Notes: a model not told the origin generated them from the letters alone. A stretch of DNA of 5,734 nt from Granulicella sp. UBA5172 (GCA_002413385.1 DHWW01000102.1:26635-32368); one strand, 5' to 3'; numbered from the stretch's first letter, positions 1-5,734 are shown. Numbers and translations: made by a program.

Positions 1-1751
1 CCGTAGAACTGCGCGAGCCGCTCGGACAATCGCGTGTTGCCACTGTAGATGTAGTAGGGTGAGCGCGTGATTCCCAAACGCGGAGCAGCGAAGAGACCAT
101 GGATGTTGAGCTTGCGATAGTATTCGCTCTCGAGTCGCGTGAAGAATCCGAAGTCGATCCTGGTGCGCAGCTCAGAGCCATAGCCGCCGAAATCCTGGTC
201 CAGAAGAATGGTGTTGACTGTTGCACGGGTGACGCCGCCGCTCTGTGCGGCCAGATTGAAGCCGAGCTTGAGGAAAGGGGGGCCTGTTTGCTTGTCGTCG
301 ACGGTAATCAGCAGGATCGGCTGGCGCGGGTACTTGTCGTCGTAGCCGACAGCATAGTCTGCATCGTAGCGTCCATCGCTGCGCAGGTCCGAGAGCAGCT
401 TCTCCACGCGATGGGTATCCACGGGATGATTCACCAACGGAGCGAACAGGCGTTCGGTCTCCGCCTCCACATCTTTGCTGGGGGCCTGCACCTTCACGCG
501 CAGAACATTGCCCGGGGGGCCTTGCTGTCTCGCTACGCGGTGTTGCAGGTACTGCTGCCACTGTGATTCGTTGAGCGAGTATTTCAGCAGTTGCGCTTTG
601 TCAGCCTCGGCAGCAGCGTAACCTCGCTCAGCCAGTTGCGTTGTTTTCAGATAGTCGGCCACAGTGAATCCGTCGACGTCGGGAAAGATCACGACGTTGG
701 CCAGCTTCCGGTCGCGCTGCTCATCGTTCTCGATTCCTACCGCAAACGCGCGCTGCAGCACGCCGAGGATAGAGTTCAGATCGCCTTTGCCTACGGGTTG
801 CAGCTTGATACTTACCGCCAGAATGACGTTGGCCTTCATCGCCTTGACTTCGGGCGTGGGCAGATTCTCGAGAATCGCGCCGTCGACATACTCGTGTCCA
901 TCTAGTTTGAATGGGCGGAAGACGCCGGGGATTGAGGCCGATGCTCGCACCGCATCCTGCAACGAGCCTCGCGAGAACGTGACGGATTGCGCATCGTTCA
1001 GGTCCGTCGCTTTGCAGCGGAAGGGAATCGGCAGATTGTTGAAGTCGGTCTGGTCGTTATAGCGCAGGAACTCTTTATCGAGCACTTCGTTCAGGCCGGT
1101 ATCACTGAGAAGGCTGTTGCGAAACGATGCGCCATGCTTGAGGCCGATTGTGACGGCATTGGGAATATCGCGGCTGTCTTCGCGACGGCGGAAGTTCTGC
1201 GCACTGTAGGCCTGGGTGATCCGAAAGACGGAGTTGACCGAGTCTTCGGTCATAATCTCTTCCATCTGCCTGGGCGTGTGGCCGGTTGAGTAGAGGGCGG
1301 CGATGATGGAACCCAGACTGGTTCCGGCGATGACGTCGACCGGGATACGGTGCTCCTCGAACCACTGGAGAACGCCAATCTCGGTCATGGCCTGAGCACC
1401 GCCGCCGCCCAACGCAAGCCCGATGACGGGACGATCCGTGGGTAGGTCTGTGGGGGGTGAGGCGGGAGCAATCGGGCTCAGGCTGAGTCGAGAGGTGCTG
1501 GCTGCCTGCTCGCCAGCGCTTGCAGGTTTAGCCGCCGACGTAGGAGCTTCGACGGTCGGGCTCGCGGCAGCTTTGGCGCCTGGCTGCTTCGCTGGTTGGT
1601 GCTGTGCCGCCGCCTGGTCGGGCGTGACGGGAGGCTGCGCAGGACTCTGGGCGAGAATCTGCTGCCCGAGGCTCGGAGCTGCGATCACGAGCGCTGCACT
1701 CAACAGAAAGTGGATGGTCCTCGAGCGGTGGAGACTTCCTGCTGAAAGCAT
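1..1751 (-). CDS. Patatin-like phospholipase with POTRA and outer-membrane barrel (type Vd autotransporter, PlpD-like), C-terminus cut by window edge
   Basis: The frame is open for 583 codons from ATG (1751-1749) to the left edge without a stop. Residues 1-34 look like a Sec signal peptide: basic start with several Arg, then the hydrophobic run FLLSAALVIAAP. Residues 36-108 are a Pro/Ala/Ser/Gln-rich linker. The patatin domain spans about 109-310: glycine loop GGGG at 115-118, nucleophile elbow GTSLG with Ser145, and DGA with Asp290, so the Ser-Asp dyad is complete. Residues about 418-488 read like a single POTRA domain, and the rest (e.g. LKLGFNLAAQ, YGSELRTRIDFGFF, GLFAAPRLGI) resembles the first strands of a 16-stranded barrel. 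This order is known from Pseudomonas PlpD and Fusobacterium FplA, lipases carried to the cell surface by their own barrel. Phospholipase A activity is inferred. Oddity: the Arg-Gly that usually follows the glycine loop is Gln120-Ala121. The start is the only plausible one before the signal peptide, but it lacks a Shine-Dalgarno sequence. It lies 64 nt behind msrA. Confidence 0.88.
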   Translation of the reverse strand, partial: MLSAGSLHRSRTIHFLLSAALVIAAPSLGQQILAQSPAQPPVTPDQAAAQHQPAKQPGAKAAASPTVEAPTSAAKPASAGEQAASTSRLSLSPIAPASPPTDLPTDRPVIGLALGGGGAQAMTEIGVLQWFEEHRIPVDVIAGTSLGSIIAALYSTGHTPRQMEEIMTEDSVNSVFRITQAYSAQNFRRREDSRDIPNAVTIGLKHGASFRNSLLSDTGLNEVLDKEFLRYNDQTDFNNLPIPFRCKATDLNDAQSVTFSRGSLQDAVRASASIPGVFRPFKLDGHEYVDGAILENLPTPEVKAMKANVILAVSIKLQPVGKGDLNSILGVLQRAFAVGIENDEQRDRKLANVVIFPDVDGFTVADYLKTTQLAERGYAAAEADKAQLLKYSLNESQWQQYLQHRVARQQGPPGNVLRVKVQAPSKDVEAETERLFAPLVNHPVDTHRVEKLLSDLRSDGRYDADYAVGYDDKYPRQPILLITVDDKQTGPPFLKLGFNLAAQSGGVTRATVNTILLDQDFGGYGSELRTRIDFGFFTRLESEYYRKLNIHGLFAAPRLGITRSPYYIYSGNTRLSERLAQFY

Positions 1752-1754
1752 AGA

Positions 1755-1764
1755 TATATATATA
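1755..1764. repeat. (TA)5 dinucleotide run in front of the patatin gene
   Basis: Ten bases of alternating TA, in otherwise GC-rich DNA, occupy the place where a ribosome binding site for the patatin ORF would be expected (3 nt from the ATG). The run is self-complementary. It could serve as a -10 element, lower local melting energy, or vary in length by slippage; five units is short for the last option. Confidence 0.75.
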
Positions 1765-1782
1765 GACGCATAGAAGTGTCGA
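1755..1782 (-). promoter_or_regulatory. Possible promoter directly abutting the patatin start codon
   Basis: On the minus strand TCGACA (1782-1777, five of six matches to the -35 consensus) is followed after 16 nt by TATATA (1760-1755, four of six to the -10 consensus). The ATG begins at 1751, only 3 nt after the -10-like box. If used, transcription would begin at or just inside the start codon, giving a leaderless or nearly leaderless mRNA, which fits the absence of a ribosome binding site. It may equally be a chance match in an AT-rich patch, with the gene read through from msrA. Confidence 0.25.
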
Positions 1783-1815
1783 GCGGATGGATCGACGAGG
1801 TAATCTGCTCGCCGC

Positions 1816-2439
1816 TTACCTTCCATACTCCTGGAAGAGTTCCGGAAACTGCTGTCCAAGGGAGGCGATCTTCGGAATGTCGCACACCTGGATGTAGGGA
1901 TTATGAGGATTCTTCATCGCGTAATTCTGGTGATGCTCCTCCCCTCGGTAGAACGCGGCGAGAGGAACGATCTGCGTGACGATCGGCTTGGCGAAGACCT
2001 GCGCGGCGTCGAGTTGCTGCACATAGGCTGCGGCGGCTTGGTGCTGCTGCTCGCTGGTGTAAAAGATGGCCGAGCGATAGCTGGTGCCGATGTCCGCTCC
2101 CTGGCGATTGAGTTGGGTGGGGTCATGCACGACGGCGAAGAAAACGCGCAGCAGGTTTCCGTAGCTCACGATGGCAGGGTCATAGAGGATCTCGATGGCC
2201 TCGGCGTGGCCTGTATCTTCACCGCAGACGGTGCGGTAGTTGGCCGTCTCGGCAGCGCCACCGGAGTAGCCGATGGTGGTCTGGACGACTCCCTTGACGC
2301 GCTGAAAGACCGACTGCACGCCCCAGAAACAGCCACCGGCAAAGACTGCCGTCTGATGCTGTCCTGCATTTGATCCACTATCGGAAGCCGCGATGTCCTG
2401 TATGGGAGCCGGGAGAGACTCCTTGAGAGTTGTTGCCAT
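1816..2439 (-). CDS. msrA: Peptide-methionine (S)-S-oxide reductase MsrA
   Basis: This 207-residue protein reduces the S-epimer of methionine sulfoxide in proteins and free in the cell, repairing oxidative damage with electrons normally supplied by thioredoxin. Family signatures in order: GGCFWG with catalytic Cys37, GYSGG (57-61), NYRTV (67-71), GHAE (77-80), VHDPTQ in the middle, a DIGTSYRSAIF-type block, then EEHHQNY near the C-terminus. The first 29 residues precede the domain and are not a signal peptide, so it should be cytoplasmic. Other cysteines are Cys72 and Cys186 (in the PYIQVCDIPK segment). The paired C-terminal recycling cysteines of E. coli MsrA are absent, leaving Cys186 as the candidate resolving residue. 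The ATG is supported by a GGAGG 9 nt upstream. The stop is 64 nt before the patatin gene on the same strand. No MsrB domain is fused to it. Confidence 0.97.
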   Translation of the reverse strand: MATTLKESLPAPIQDIAASDSGSNAGQHQTAVFAGGCFWGVQSVFQRVKGVVQTTIGYSGGAAETANYRTVCGEDTGHAEAIEILYDPAIVSYGNLLRVFFAVVHDPTQLNRQGADIGTSYRSAIFYTSEQQHQAAAAYVQQLDAAQVFAKPIVTQIVPLAAFYRGEEHHQNYAMKNPHNPYIQVCDIPKIASLGQQFPELFQEYGR

Positions 2440-2448
2440 GCTTCTGCG

Positions 2449-2453
2449 CCTCC
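2449..2453 (-). promoter_or_regulatory. Ribosome binding site of msrA
   Basis: GGAGG on the minus strand, 9 nt before the ATG at 2439. It supports this start and is the strongest Shine-Dalgarno match among the genes of the window. Confidence 0.7.
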
Positions 2454-2644
2454 AGAGCGATACGGTAAATCATCATGCGAAGGCGATCGCGAGGGTGCGA
2501 AGGCCAAGGTGAACAACCTCAGCGGCGGTTCGGGAAAAGTCACTGGTCATTGGACGCTCGTGACAGCAGGAATGACGCTTACGGGCCAAAACGAGGGTGA
2601 ACGGGGTTGGAACCAAGGTAGTTAACCCCCTCCTCAACCCCTAC

Positions 2645-2673
2645 TTGAAGTGTTAAGATTTGCTCAATATAAA
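2645..2673 (+). promoter_or_regulatory. Promoter-like element facing into the 3' end of the HIT gene (antisense)
   Basis: TTGAAG (2645-2650), a 17-nt spacer and TATAAA (2668-2673) give four of six and five of six matches to the sigma-70 consensus at ideal spacing. It points to the right, against the HIT gene whose stop is at 2698, so any product would be antisense RNA. The same AT-rich patch read on the minus strand offers TATATT (2671-2666), toward msrA, with only a weak -35 partner. This is a consensus match only. Confidence 0.25.
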
Positions 2674-2697
2674 GTTACCCGGCGTGAGTCATTCGTC

Positions 2698-3042
2698 TTA
2701 ACCGGGGGGCCAGCCCATGTGTCTTCCGCCCAGAAGATGCACGTGGAGGTGTTCGACCGTCTGGCCGCCGTCGTTGCCGGTATTGATGACGAGGCGGTAG
2801 CCTTTGGCGAGGTTTTGCTGGCGGGCGATCTCGGCGGCGGCGGCGAGCAGATGTCCGATCAGTCCGGCGTCTTCGGGGGCAGTGTGTGCGAGCGAGGCGA
2901 AGTGCTGCCGGGGGATGACGAGGATGTGGACGGGTGCCTGCGGGTTGATGTCGGGGAAGGCGAGCAGTTGCTCGTCCTCGTAGAGGCGAGTGACGGGGAT
3001 TGCGCCGGAGGCGATCTTGCAGAAGAGGCAGTCGGAGGCCAT
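2698..3042 (-). CDS. hinT: HIT family (HinT-like) purine nucleoside phosphoramidate hydrolase
   Basis: This 114-residue protein has the full bacterial HinT plan. It opens with SDCLFCKI (Cys5, Cys8), a possible zinc pair with His47 of IPRQH and His98. Next come DINPQAPVH and IPRQH, then VINTGNDGGQTV (Asn87) and the triad H98-L-H100-V-H102, ending GRHMGWPPG. By analogy with HINT1, His100 (the middle one) is the nucleophile that forms the nucleotidyl intermediate. The family hydrolyses AMP-NH2-type phosphoramidates and acyl- or aminoacyl-adenylates in the cytoplasm; the physiological substrate is unclear. The ATG at 3042 is preferred because HIT proteins begin just before CxxC. An upstream in-frame ATG at 3159 would add 39 unrelated residues and overlap the protease gene. 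No good Shine-Dalgarno precedes 3042. It lies 77 nt behind the M48 gene, probably in the same transcript. Confidence 0.95.
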   Translation of the reverse strand: MASDCLFCKIASGAIPVTRLYEDEQLLAFPDINPQAPVHILVIPRQHFASLAHTAPEDAGLIGHLLAAAAEIARQQNLAKGYRLVINTGNDGGQTVEHLHVHLLGGRHMGWPPG

Positions 3043-3119
3043 AGGTTCAGGGTAGGGAGCGGACGACAGAAGGTCAAACGCATGGGTTCCGACGACTGGC
3101 CCGAATGGGTGCGCTCTCG

Positions 3120-4460
3120 CTACTTCTTGAAGTACTTCGGCTCCATGCCGGGCGCCCACGGGTCGTAGGCCTTGGCGAAGGCGGTGCGACGGCCGATGGA
3201 GGGATGGCCGTAGGTCCAGAACTCGTAGAGTGGGCTCGGATTGGGATCGGCAAAGGAGGTCTTGCCGAGCACATCGAAGGCGCCTTTGGCGGTGGCCTGC
3301 GGGTCGGCTACGAGGCCGTGGATGGCCTCCTGGCCGTAGATGTCGGCGGTATGCTCGTCGTGGCGGCTGAAGGTATTTTCAACGGGTTCGAGCAGCGCTC
3401 CGAAGAGGGAGAAGGCGAGTAGGAGCACGGCGAGCGCTGCCCAGTCATTCTGCGAGGGAACGCCCCAGCGGGTGCCGAACTTCGCGATGGCCCACTGGAC
3501 GAAGACGTAGCCAACGTAGAGCGAGACCAGAAGGATGAAGAGGGTGAACAGGATGCCCAGCACGATGTGGTTGAGGACATAGTGGCCGGACTCGTGGCTG
3601 AAGACAAAGACGATCTCGTCGGGCTTCATCTTGGCGATGGTGGTGTCCCATACGACGACGCGCTTGGACGCGCCAAAACCTTCAACATCGGCGTTGAGGG
3701 TGGTCAGCTTGGCGCTGGCTTTCATGAGGAACATGCGCTCGGGAGGGATGTTCATGTGGTCCTTCTCGACGACCTTCTCCAGTTGCTCGACGAGTGCGGG
3801 ATTGGTCTTCTGGAGCGGCTCGTAGTGGAAGAAGAGCGGCTCGATATAGGGTGCGGCGAAGATGCCGAAGAGGACGATGGGAATCGACGCCCCCCAGAAG
3901 GCGAGCCACCAACTGCGCGGTAGTTTCCGGATGCTCCAGAAGAGCAGCATCAGCAGCAGGCCACCGATGATCCAGGTGAGTGCGAAGGCCTTGGCCTGAT
4001 CGCCAAACCAGCTTGCCCAGCTTTGCACGGAGAGGCCGTATTTCAGCGAGAGATGTTGCGAGTAGAGGTCGAGTGGCAGGCTGAGCAGGAAGCCCGCGAT
4101 CAGATAGAGCAGAAGGAAGACATAGCCCTGTGCCCAGCGATTGCTGCTGACCTTGACTGCCTTGTCGCGCATCCATGCGATGACACCGAAGGAGAGGAGA
4201 AGGAGGAGGCTGATGATGCTCCAGGCCTCGTCGATGAAGTGCATGGTGACGTGAACGGCGCTGAGGTGCTGCGACTTGGCGAGGTCTTCGGGAGAGAGCG
4301 AGTAGTCGGGCAGATTGCTGTGCAGGGGAGCGGCGGCCAACTCCTGCGAAGCATAGAGATTGGCGGCGCGCTCTGCGCGTGTTTCGGCGGCACGCGCGGT
4401 CAGGCTGCAGGGAAGGAGGAGGCTGAGGACAACGGCTAGGGCAAGTCGACGCAGGCTCAT
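3120..4460 (-). CDS. Membrane M48 metallopeptidase, Ste24/CAAX-protease-like, with signal peptide
   Basis: This 446-residue protein is a zinc endopeptidase of family M48 with the N-terminal membrane region of the Ste24 type. Residues 1-24 form a signal peptide ending ARA. Probable membrane segments lie near 79-96, 110-130, 156-175, 184-205, 298-325 and 339-358. The stretch LKYGLSVQSW...FGDQ (139-154) is typical of the Ste24 N-terminal domain. The zinc site is HESGH (His289, Glu290, His293), with Glu369 of DEHTADIYG as third ligand and Asp373 in the conserved AD pair. GHPSIGRR (418-425) is the usual C-terminal motif. Bacterial relatives are linked to membrane-protein quality control; the substrate here is unknown. 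Cys18 follows Leu-Pro and does not make a good lipobox. The ATG at 4460 has AAGGA 5 nt upstream; the frame stays open to an ATG at 4640, but those 60 extra residues are basic and would bury the signal peptide. It is divergent from the TldD-like gene. Confidence 0.93.
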   Translation of the reverse strand: MSLRRLALAVVLSLLLPCSLTARAAETRAERAANLYASQELAAAPLHSNLPDYSLSPEDLAKSQHLSAVHVTMHFIDEAWSIISLLLLLSFGVIAWMRDKAVKVSSNRWAQGYVFLLLYLIAGFLLSLPLDLYSQHLSLKYGLSVQSWASWFGDQAKAFALTWIIGGLLLMLLFWSIRKLPRSWWLAFWGASIPIVLFGIFAAPYIEPLFFHYEPLQKTNPALVEQLEKVVEKDHMNIPPERMFLMKASAKLTTLNADVEGFGASKRVVVWDTTIAKMKPDEIVFVFSHESGHYVLNHIVLGILFTLFILLVSLYVGYVFVQWAIAKFGTRWGVPSQNDWAALAVLLLAFSLFGALLEPVENTFSRHDEHTADIYGQEAIHGLVADPQATAKGAFDVLGKTSFADPNPSPLYEFWTYGHPSIGRRTAFAKAYDPWAPGMEPKYFKK

Positions 4461-4465
4461 TGGAA

Positions 4466-4470
4466 TCCTT
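4466..4470 (-). promoter_or_regulatory. Ribosome binding site deciding the M48 peptidase start
   Basis: AAGGA on the minus strand, 5 nt before the ATG at 4460. With the signal peptide that follows at once, it argues for this start over the open-frame ATG at 4640. Confidence 0.65.
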
Positions 4471-4538
4471 GGCAAGGTGCTGATTTGTGGTGTTTTGAGT
4501 TTGCGCCTCTCGCGTAAAAGGAGCAAGCAGATTTTCGC

Positions 4539-4561
4539 GGGAATCGATTGGGAATCGTTCC
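4539..4561. repeat. Paired GGGAATCG repeat and dyads in the divergent control region (possible operator)
   Basis: GGGAATCG occurs at 4539-4546 and again at 4550-4557, an 11-nt period (one helical turn). Within it are the perfect 8-bp palindrome AATCGATT (4542-4549) and the interrupted dyad GGAA-TCG-TTCC (4551-4561). The block sits between the M48 gene (start 4460) and the TldD-like gene (start about 4627), where a regulator could control both. No regulator family is recognised. Confidence 0.35.
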
Positions 4562-4616
4562 TAAGCCAACGATGCATGACATTCGATACACTCGATGGAC
4601 GACACGCTCTATCCAC

Positions 4617-4621
4617 GGAAG
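4617..4621 (+). promoter_or_regulatory. Candidate ribosome binding site of the TldD-like gene
   Basis: GGAAG lies 5 nt before TTG 4627 and 11 nt before TTG 4633. It is the only purine-rich match close ahead of the signal-peptide region. The in-frame ATG at 4576 has none. It favours a TTG start without proving it. Confidence 0.35.
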
Positions 4622-4626
4622 CTGGC

Positions 4627-5734
4627 TTGCCTTTGATCATTTCTGATTCGCCCCGTTTCGATTCATCGTCCGCATCGTCTTCTCGTTCCCTTGTTTTCAG
4701 CCTGCGATTCGCGGCTCTTGCGCTGGCTGCGACGACGATGGCCTATGCTGCCGGTCCTGCGGACAAGACGACTCCAGAAACAAAGCCCGCGGTTGTCGCG
4801 CAGGAGCCAGTGCTGATGCAGGCGATGGAGACGGAGCTGCATCGGGCGGTCGCTGATCTAGGCAATGCGATCACGCCGGTTGCCTCTGCGAGCGACAAGG
4901 TCGACAAGAGTGAAAAGTCGCTTGCCCTGAAGCCGTACTTCCTCAGCTATTCGGTTGCCGATGCGGAGAGTGTCAGCATTAATGCTCAGTATGGAGCGAT
5001 CACCGGCTCGAGTGAGAACCATTCGCGGACAGCTGATGTGCAGATACGGCTGGGCTCGCCGCTGCTCGACAACACACACGATACGCATCGCACCAGTGCG
5101 CTGACGACGCTGCCTCTGCCGCTCTCGGACGATCGCGCGGCCATCGAGCGCTCGTTGTGGTTCGCCACGAATCGCGGCTATGGAAAGGCGCTGGATGCGT
5201 TGGAGAAGGTGAAGACGGAGCAACAGGTTCGCGCCAAGGAAGAGGACGCATCGGCTGATTTTTCGCAGGAGAAGCCTCAGGACGACATCCTTGCGATTGA
5301 GCCTCAGTTGACGGTTGATCGCACGGCGTGGGAGTCGCGGCTGCGCGAGATCTCGGGAATATTTCGTTCGTATCCGCACATCTTCTATGACATGGCGATC
5401 CTGCAGGCAACGCATGAGACTGACTATTTTGTTGCAAGCGATGGGACCAAGGTCGCAGCGCCGAACCATGTTGCGCGGTTGATTGTGGTTGCACGTACGC
5501 GCGCGGCCGACGGCATGGATTTATTCCGCGACGAGACCTTTGAGGCTGACACGACGGGGAATTTGCCCGCGCAGGCGCAGGTGCTTGCGGAGACGGTGGC
5601 GATGGCAAAGAACCTCGACGACCTGCGCGCCGCTCCTATCACGGAGCCCTACAGCGGGCCTGCGATTCTCTCTGGCCGTGCGGCTGCGGTATTTTTTCAC
5701 GAGGTGCTCGGACACCGGTTGGAGGGCCAGCGGC
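4627..5734 (+). CDS. Exported TldD/PmbA-family (U62) metallopeptidase, C-terminus cut by window edge
   Basis: The frame is open to the right edge; 369 codons are visible from TTG 4627. Residues 22-38 are hydrophobic (FAALALAATTM) and lead to AYA-A, a good signal-peptidase I site after Ala41. The mature N-domain contains PYFLSYSV (103-110) and LLDNTH (146-151), then a charged stretch near 199-225. The family block SGRAAAVFFHEVLGHRLEG brings the TldD zinc motif HExxxH (His358, Glu359, His363); the later zinc-site Cys and C-domain lie outside the window. E. coli TldD works with TldE in the cytoplasm, trimming microcin B17 precursor and degrading CcdA; this one appears to be exported, so substrate and partner are unknown. 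The start is uncertain: TTG 4627 has GGAAG 5 nt upstream, TTG 4633 is possible, and ATG 4576 would give an n-region of about 40 residues without a ribosome binding site. It is divergent from the M48 protease. Confidence 0.88.
   Translation, partial: MPLIISDSPRFDSSSASSSRSLVFSLRFAALALAATTMAYAAGPADKTTPETKPAVVAQEPVLMQAMETELHRAVADLGNAITPVASASDKVDKSEKSLALKPYFLSYSVADAESVSINAQYGAITGSSENHSRTADVQIRLGSPLLDNTHDTHRTSALTTLPLPLSDDRAAIERSLWFATNRGYGKALDALEKVKTEQQVRAKEEDASADFSQEKPQDDILAIEPQLTVDRTAWESRLREISGIFRSYPHIFYDMAILQATHETDYFVASDGTKVAAPNHVARLIVVARTRAADGMDLFRDETFEADTTGNLPAQAQVLAETVAMAKNLDDLRAAPITEPYSGPAILSGRAAAVFFHEVLGHRLEGQR

Larger units (their letters stand above)
2440..2697. other. Gap between the HIT gene and msrA (leader region of msrA)
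   Basis: This 258-nt non-coding stretch is the largest gap in the window. It holds the msrA ribosome binding site, an imperfect stem GGGGTT/AACCCC (2603-2608 with 2624-2629, 15-nt loop), a further AACCCC copy (2636-2641), and an AT-rich patch at 2651-2677 with promoter-like hexamers on both strands. It is the likeliest place for transcription to stop after the HIT gene and restart for msrA. No convincing U-tract terminator is present, and no credible small gene was seen. Confidence 0.6.

Noticed and set aside
99..1289. Several plus-strand open frames of 100-155 codons opposite the patatin gene
   Set aside because: The minus strand carries a continuous patatin-POTRA-barrel frame; the plus-strand frames lack motifs and overlap one another.
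1903..2373. 156-codon plus-strand open frame opposite msrA
   Set aside because: Antisense shadow of a clear MsrA gene in GC-rich DNA; no domain, no ribosome binding site.
2603..2629. Stem GGGGTT/AACCCC as a terminator after the HIT gene
   Set aside because: The stem is only 6 bp with a 15-nt loop, and on the minus strand the first T-run comes 8 or more nt after the stem and is short; it is not a convincing intrinsic terminator.
2678..2706. CCCGG/CCGGG inverted repeat around the HIT stop codon
   Set aside because: Five-base stem with a loop near 19 nt and no T-tract on either strand; probably chance in GC-rich DNA.
3043..3159. N-terminal extension of the HIT protein to an ATG at 3159
   Set aside because: It would overlap the end of the M48 gene by 40 nt and add residues unlike any HIT protein; homologues start right before the CxxC motif.
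2650..3168. 172-codon plus-strand open frame opposite the HIT gene
   Set aside because: It mirrors the HIT gene, whose motifs are unmistakable; its protein is Gly/Val/Glu-rich antisense sequence with no recognisable domain. The only support is the promoter-like element, which is reported separately.
4858..5608. Long minus-strand open frames (about 200 codons each) opposite the TldD-like gene
   Set aside because: Arg/Ser/Pro-rich low-complexity translations, typical of antisense frames; the plus strand encodes a recognised family over the same bases.
1..5734. tRNA, rRNA, CRISPR array, transposon ends
   Set aside because: No cloverleaf-like sequence, no regularly spaced repeats, no transposase and no terminal inverted repeats were seen on reading both strands.

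Overview
The window is gene-dense chromosomal DNA of moderately high G+C. It most resembles an Acidobacteriota soil bacterium (Terriglobia, the Granulicella/Edaphobacter/Terriglobus type). That assignment is inferred from the protein style: an exported TldD-like peptidase with a signal peptide, a Ste24-like M48 protease with an N-terminal signal sequence, and a secreted patatin with a POTRA and barrel. It is not proven by any marker gene. No RNA gene, insertion sequence, CRISPR array or origin was seen.

Layout: four genes lie head to tail on the minus strand, and one lies divergently on the plus strand at the right edge. Read in the direction of transcription, from about 4460 leftward, the minus-strand genes are: (i) a membrane M48 (Ste24/CAAX-protease-like) metallopeptidase, 4460-3120; (ii) a small HIT/HinT nucleotide-binding hydrolase, 3042-2698; (iii) peptide methionine sulfoxide reductase MsrA, 2439-1816; (iv) a patatin-like phospholipase with a POTRA domain and the beginning of an outer-membrane barrel (type Vd, PlpD-like), from 1751 off the left edge. 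The gaps are 77, 258 and 64 nt. Only the 258-nt gap before msrA is roomy enough for an independent promoter and terminator, although a promoter-like element also sits directly in front of the patatin gene. On the plus strand, from about 4627 and running off the right edge, is a TldD/PmbA-family metallopeptidase with a signal peptide; the window ends just after its HExxxH motif.

Together the genes look like an envelope maintenance neighbourhood: a membrane protease, an exported TldD-like protease, an oxidised-methionine repair enzyme and an outer-membrane or secreted lipase. MsrA and the HIT protein have no export signal and should be cytoplasmic, so functional coupling of all five is only inferred from proximity.

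The two partly visible genes (patatin and TldD-like) and the divergent control region at 4461-4626 are the most informative parts. I found no strong evidence of a wholly new system. The best leads are the altered oxyanion loop of the patatin, the exported TldD-like enzyme beside a membrane M48 protease, and the start-site architecture of the patatin gene.
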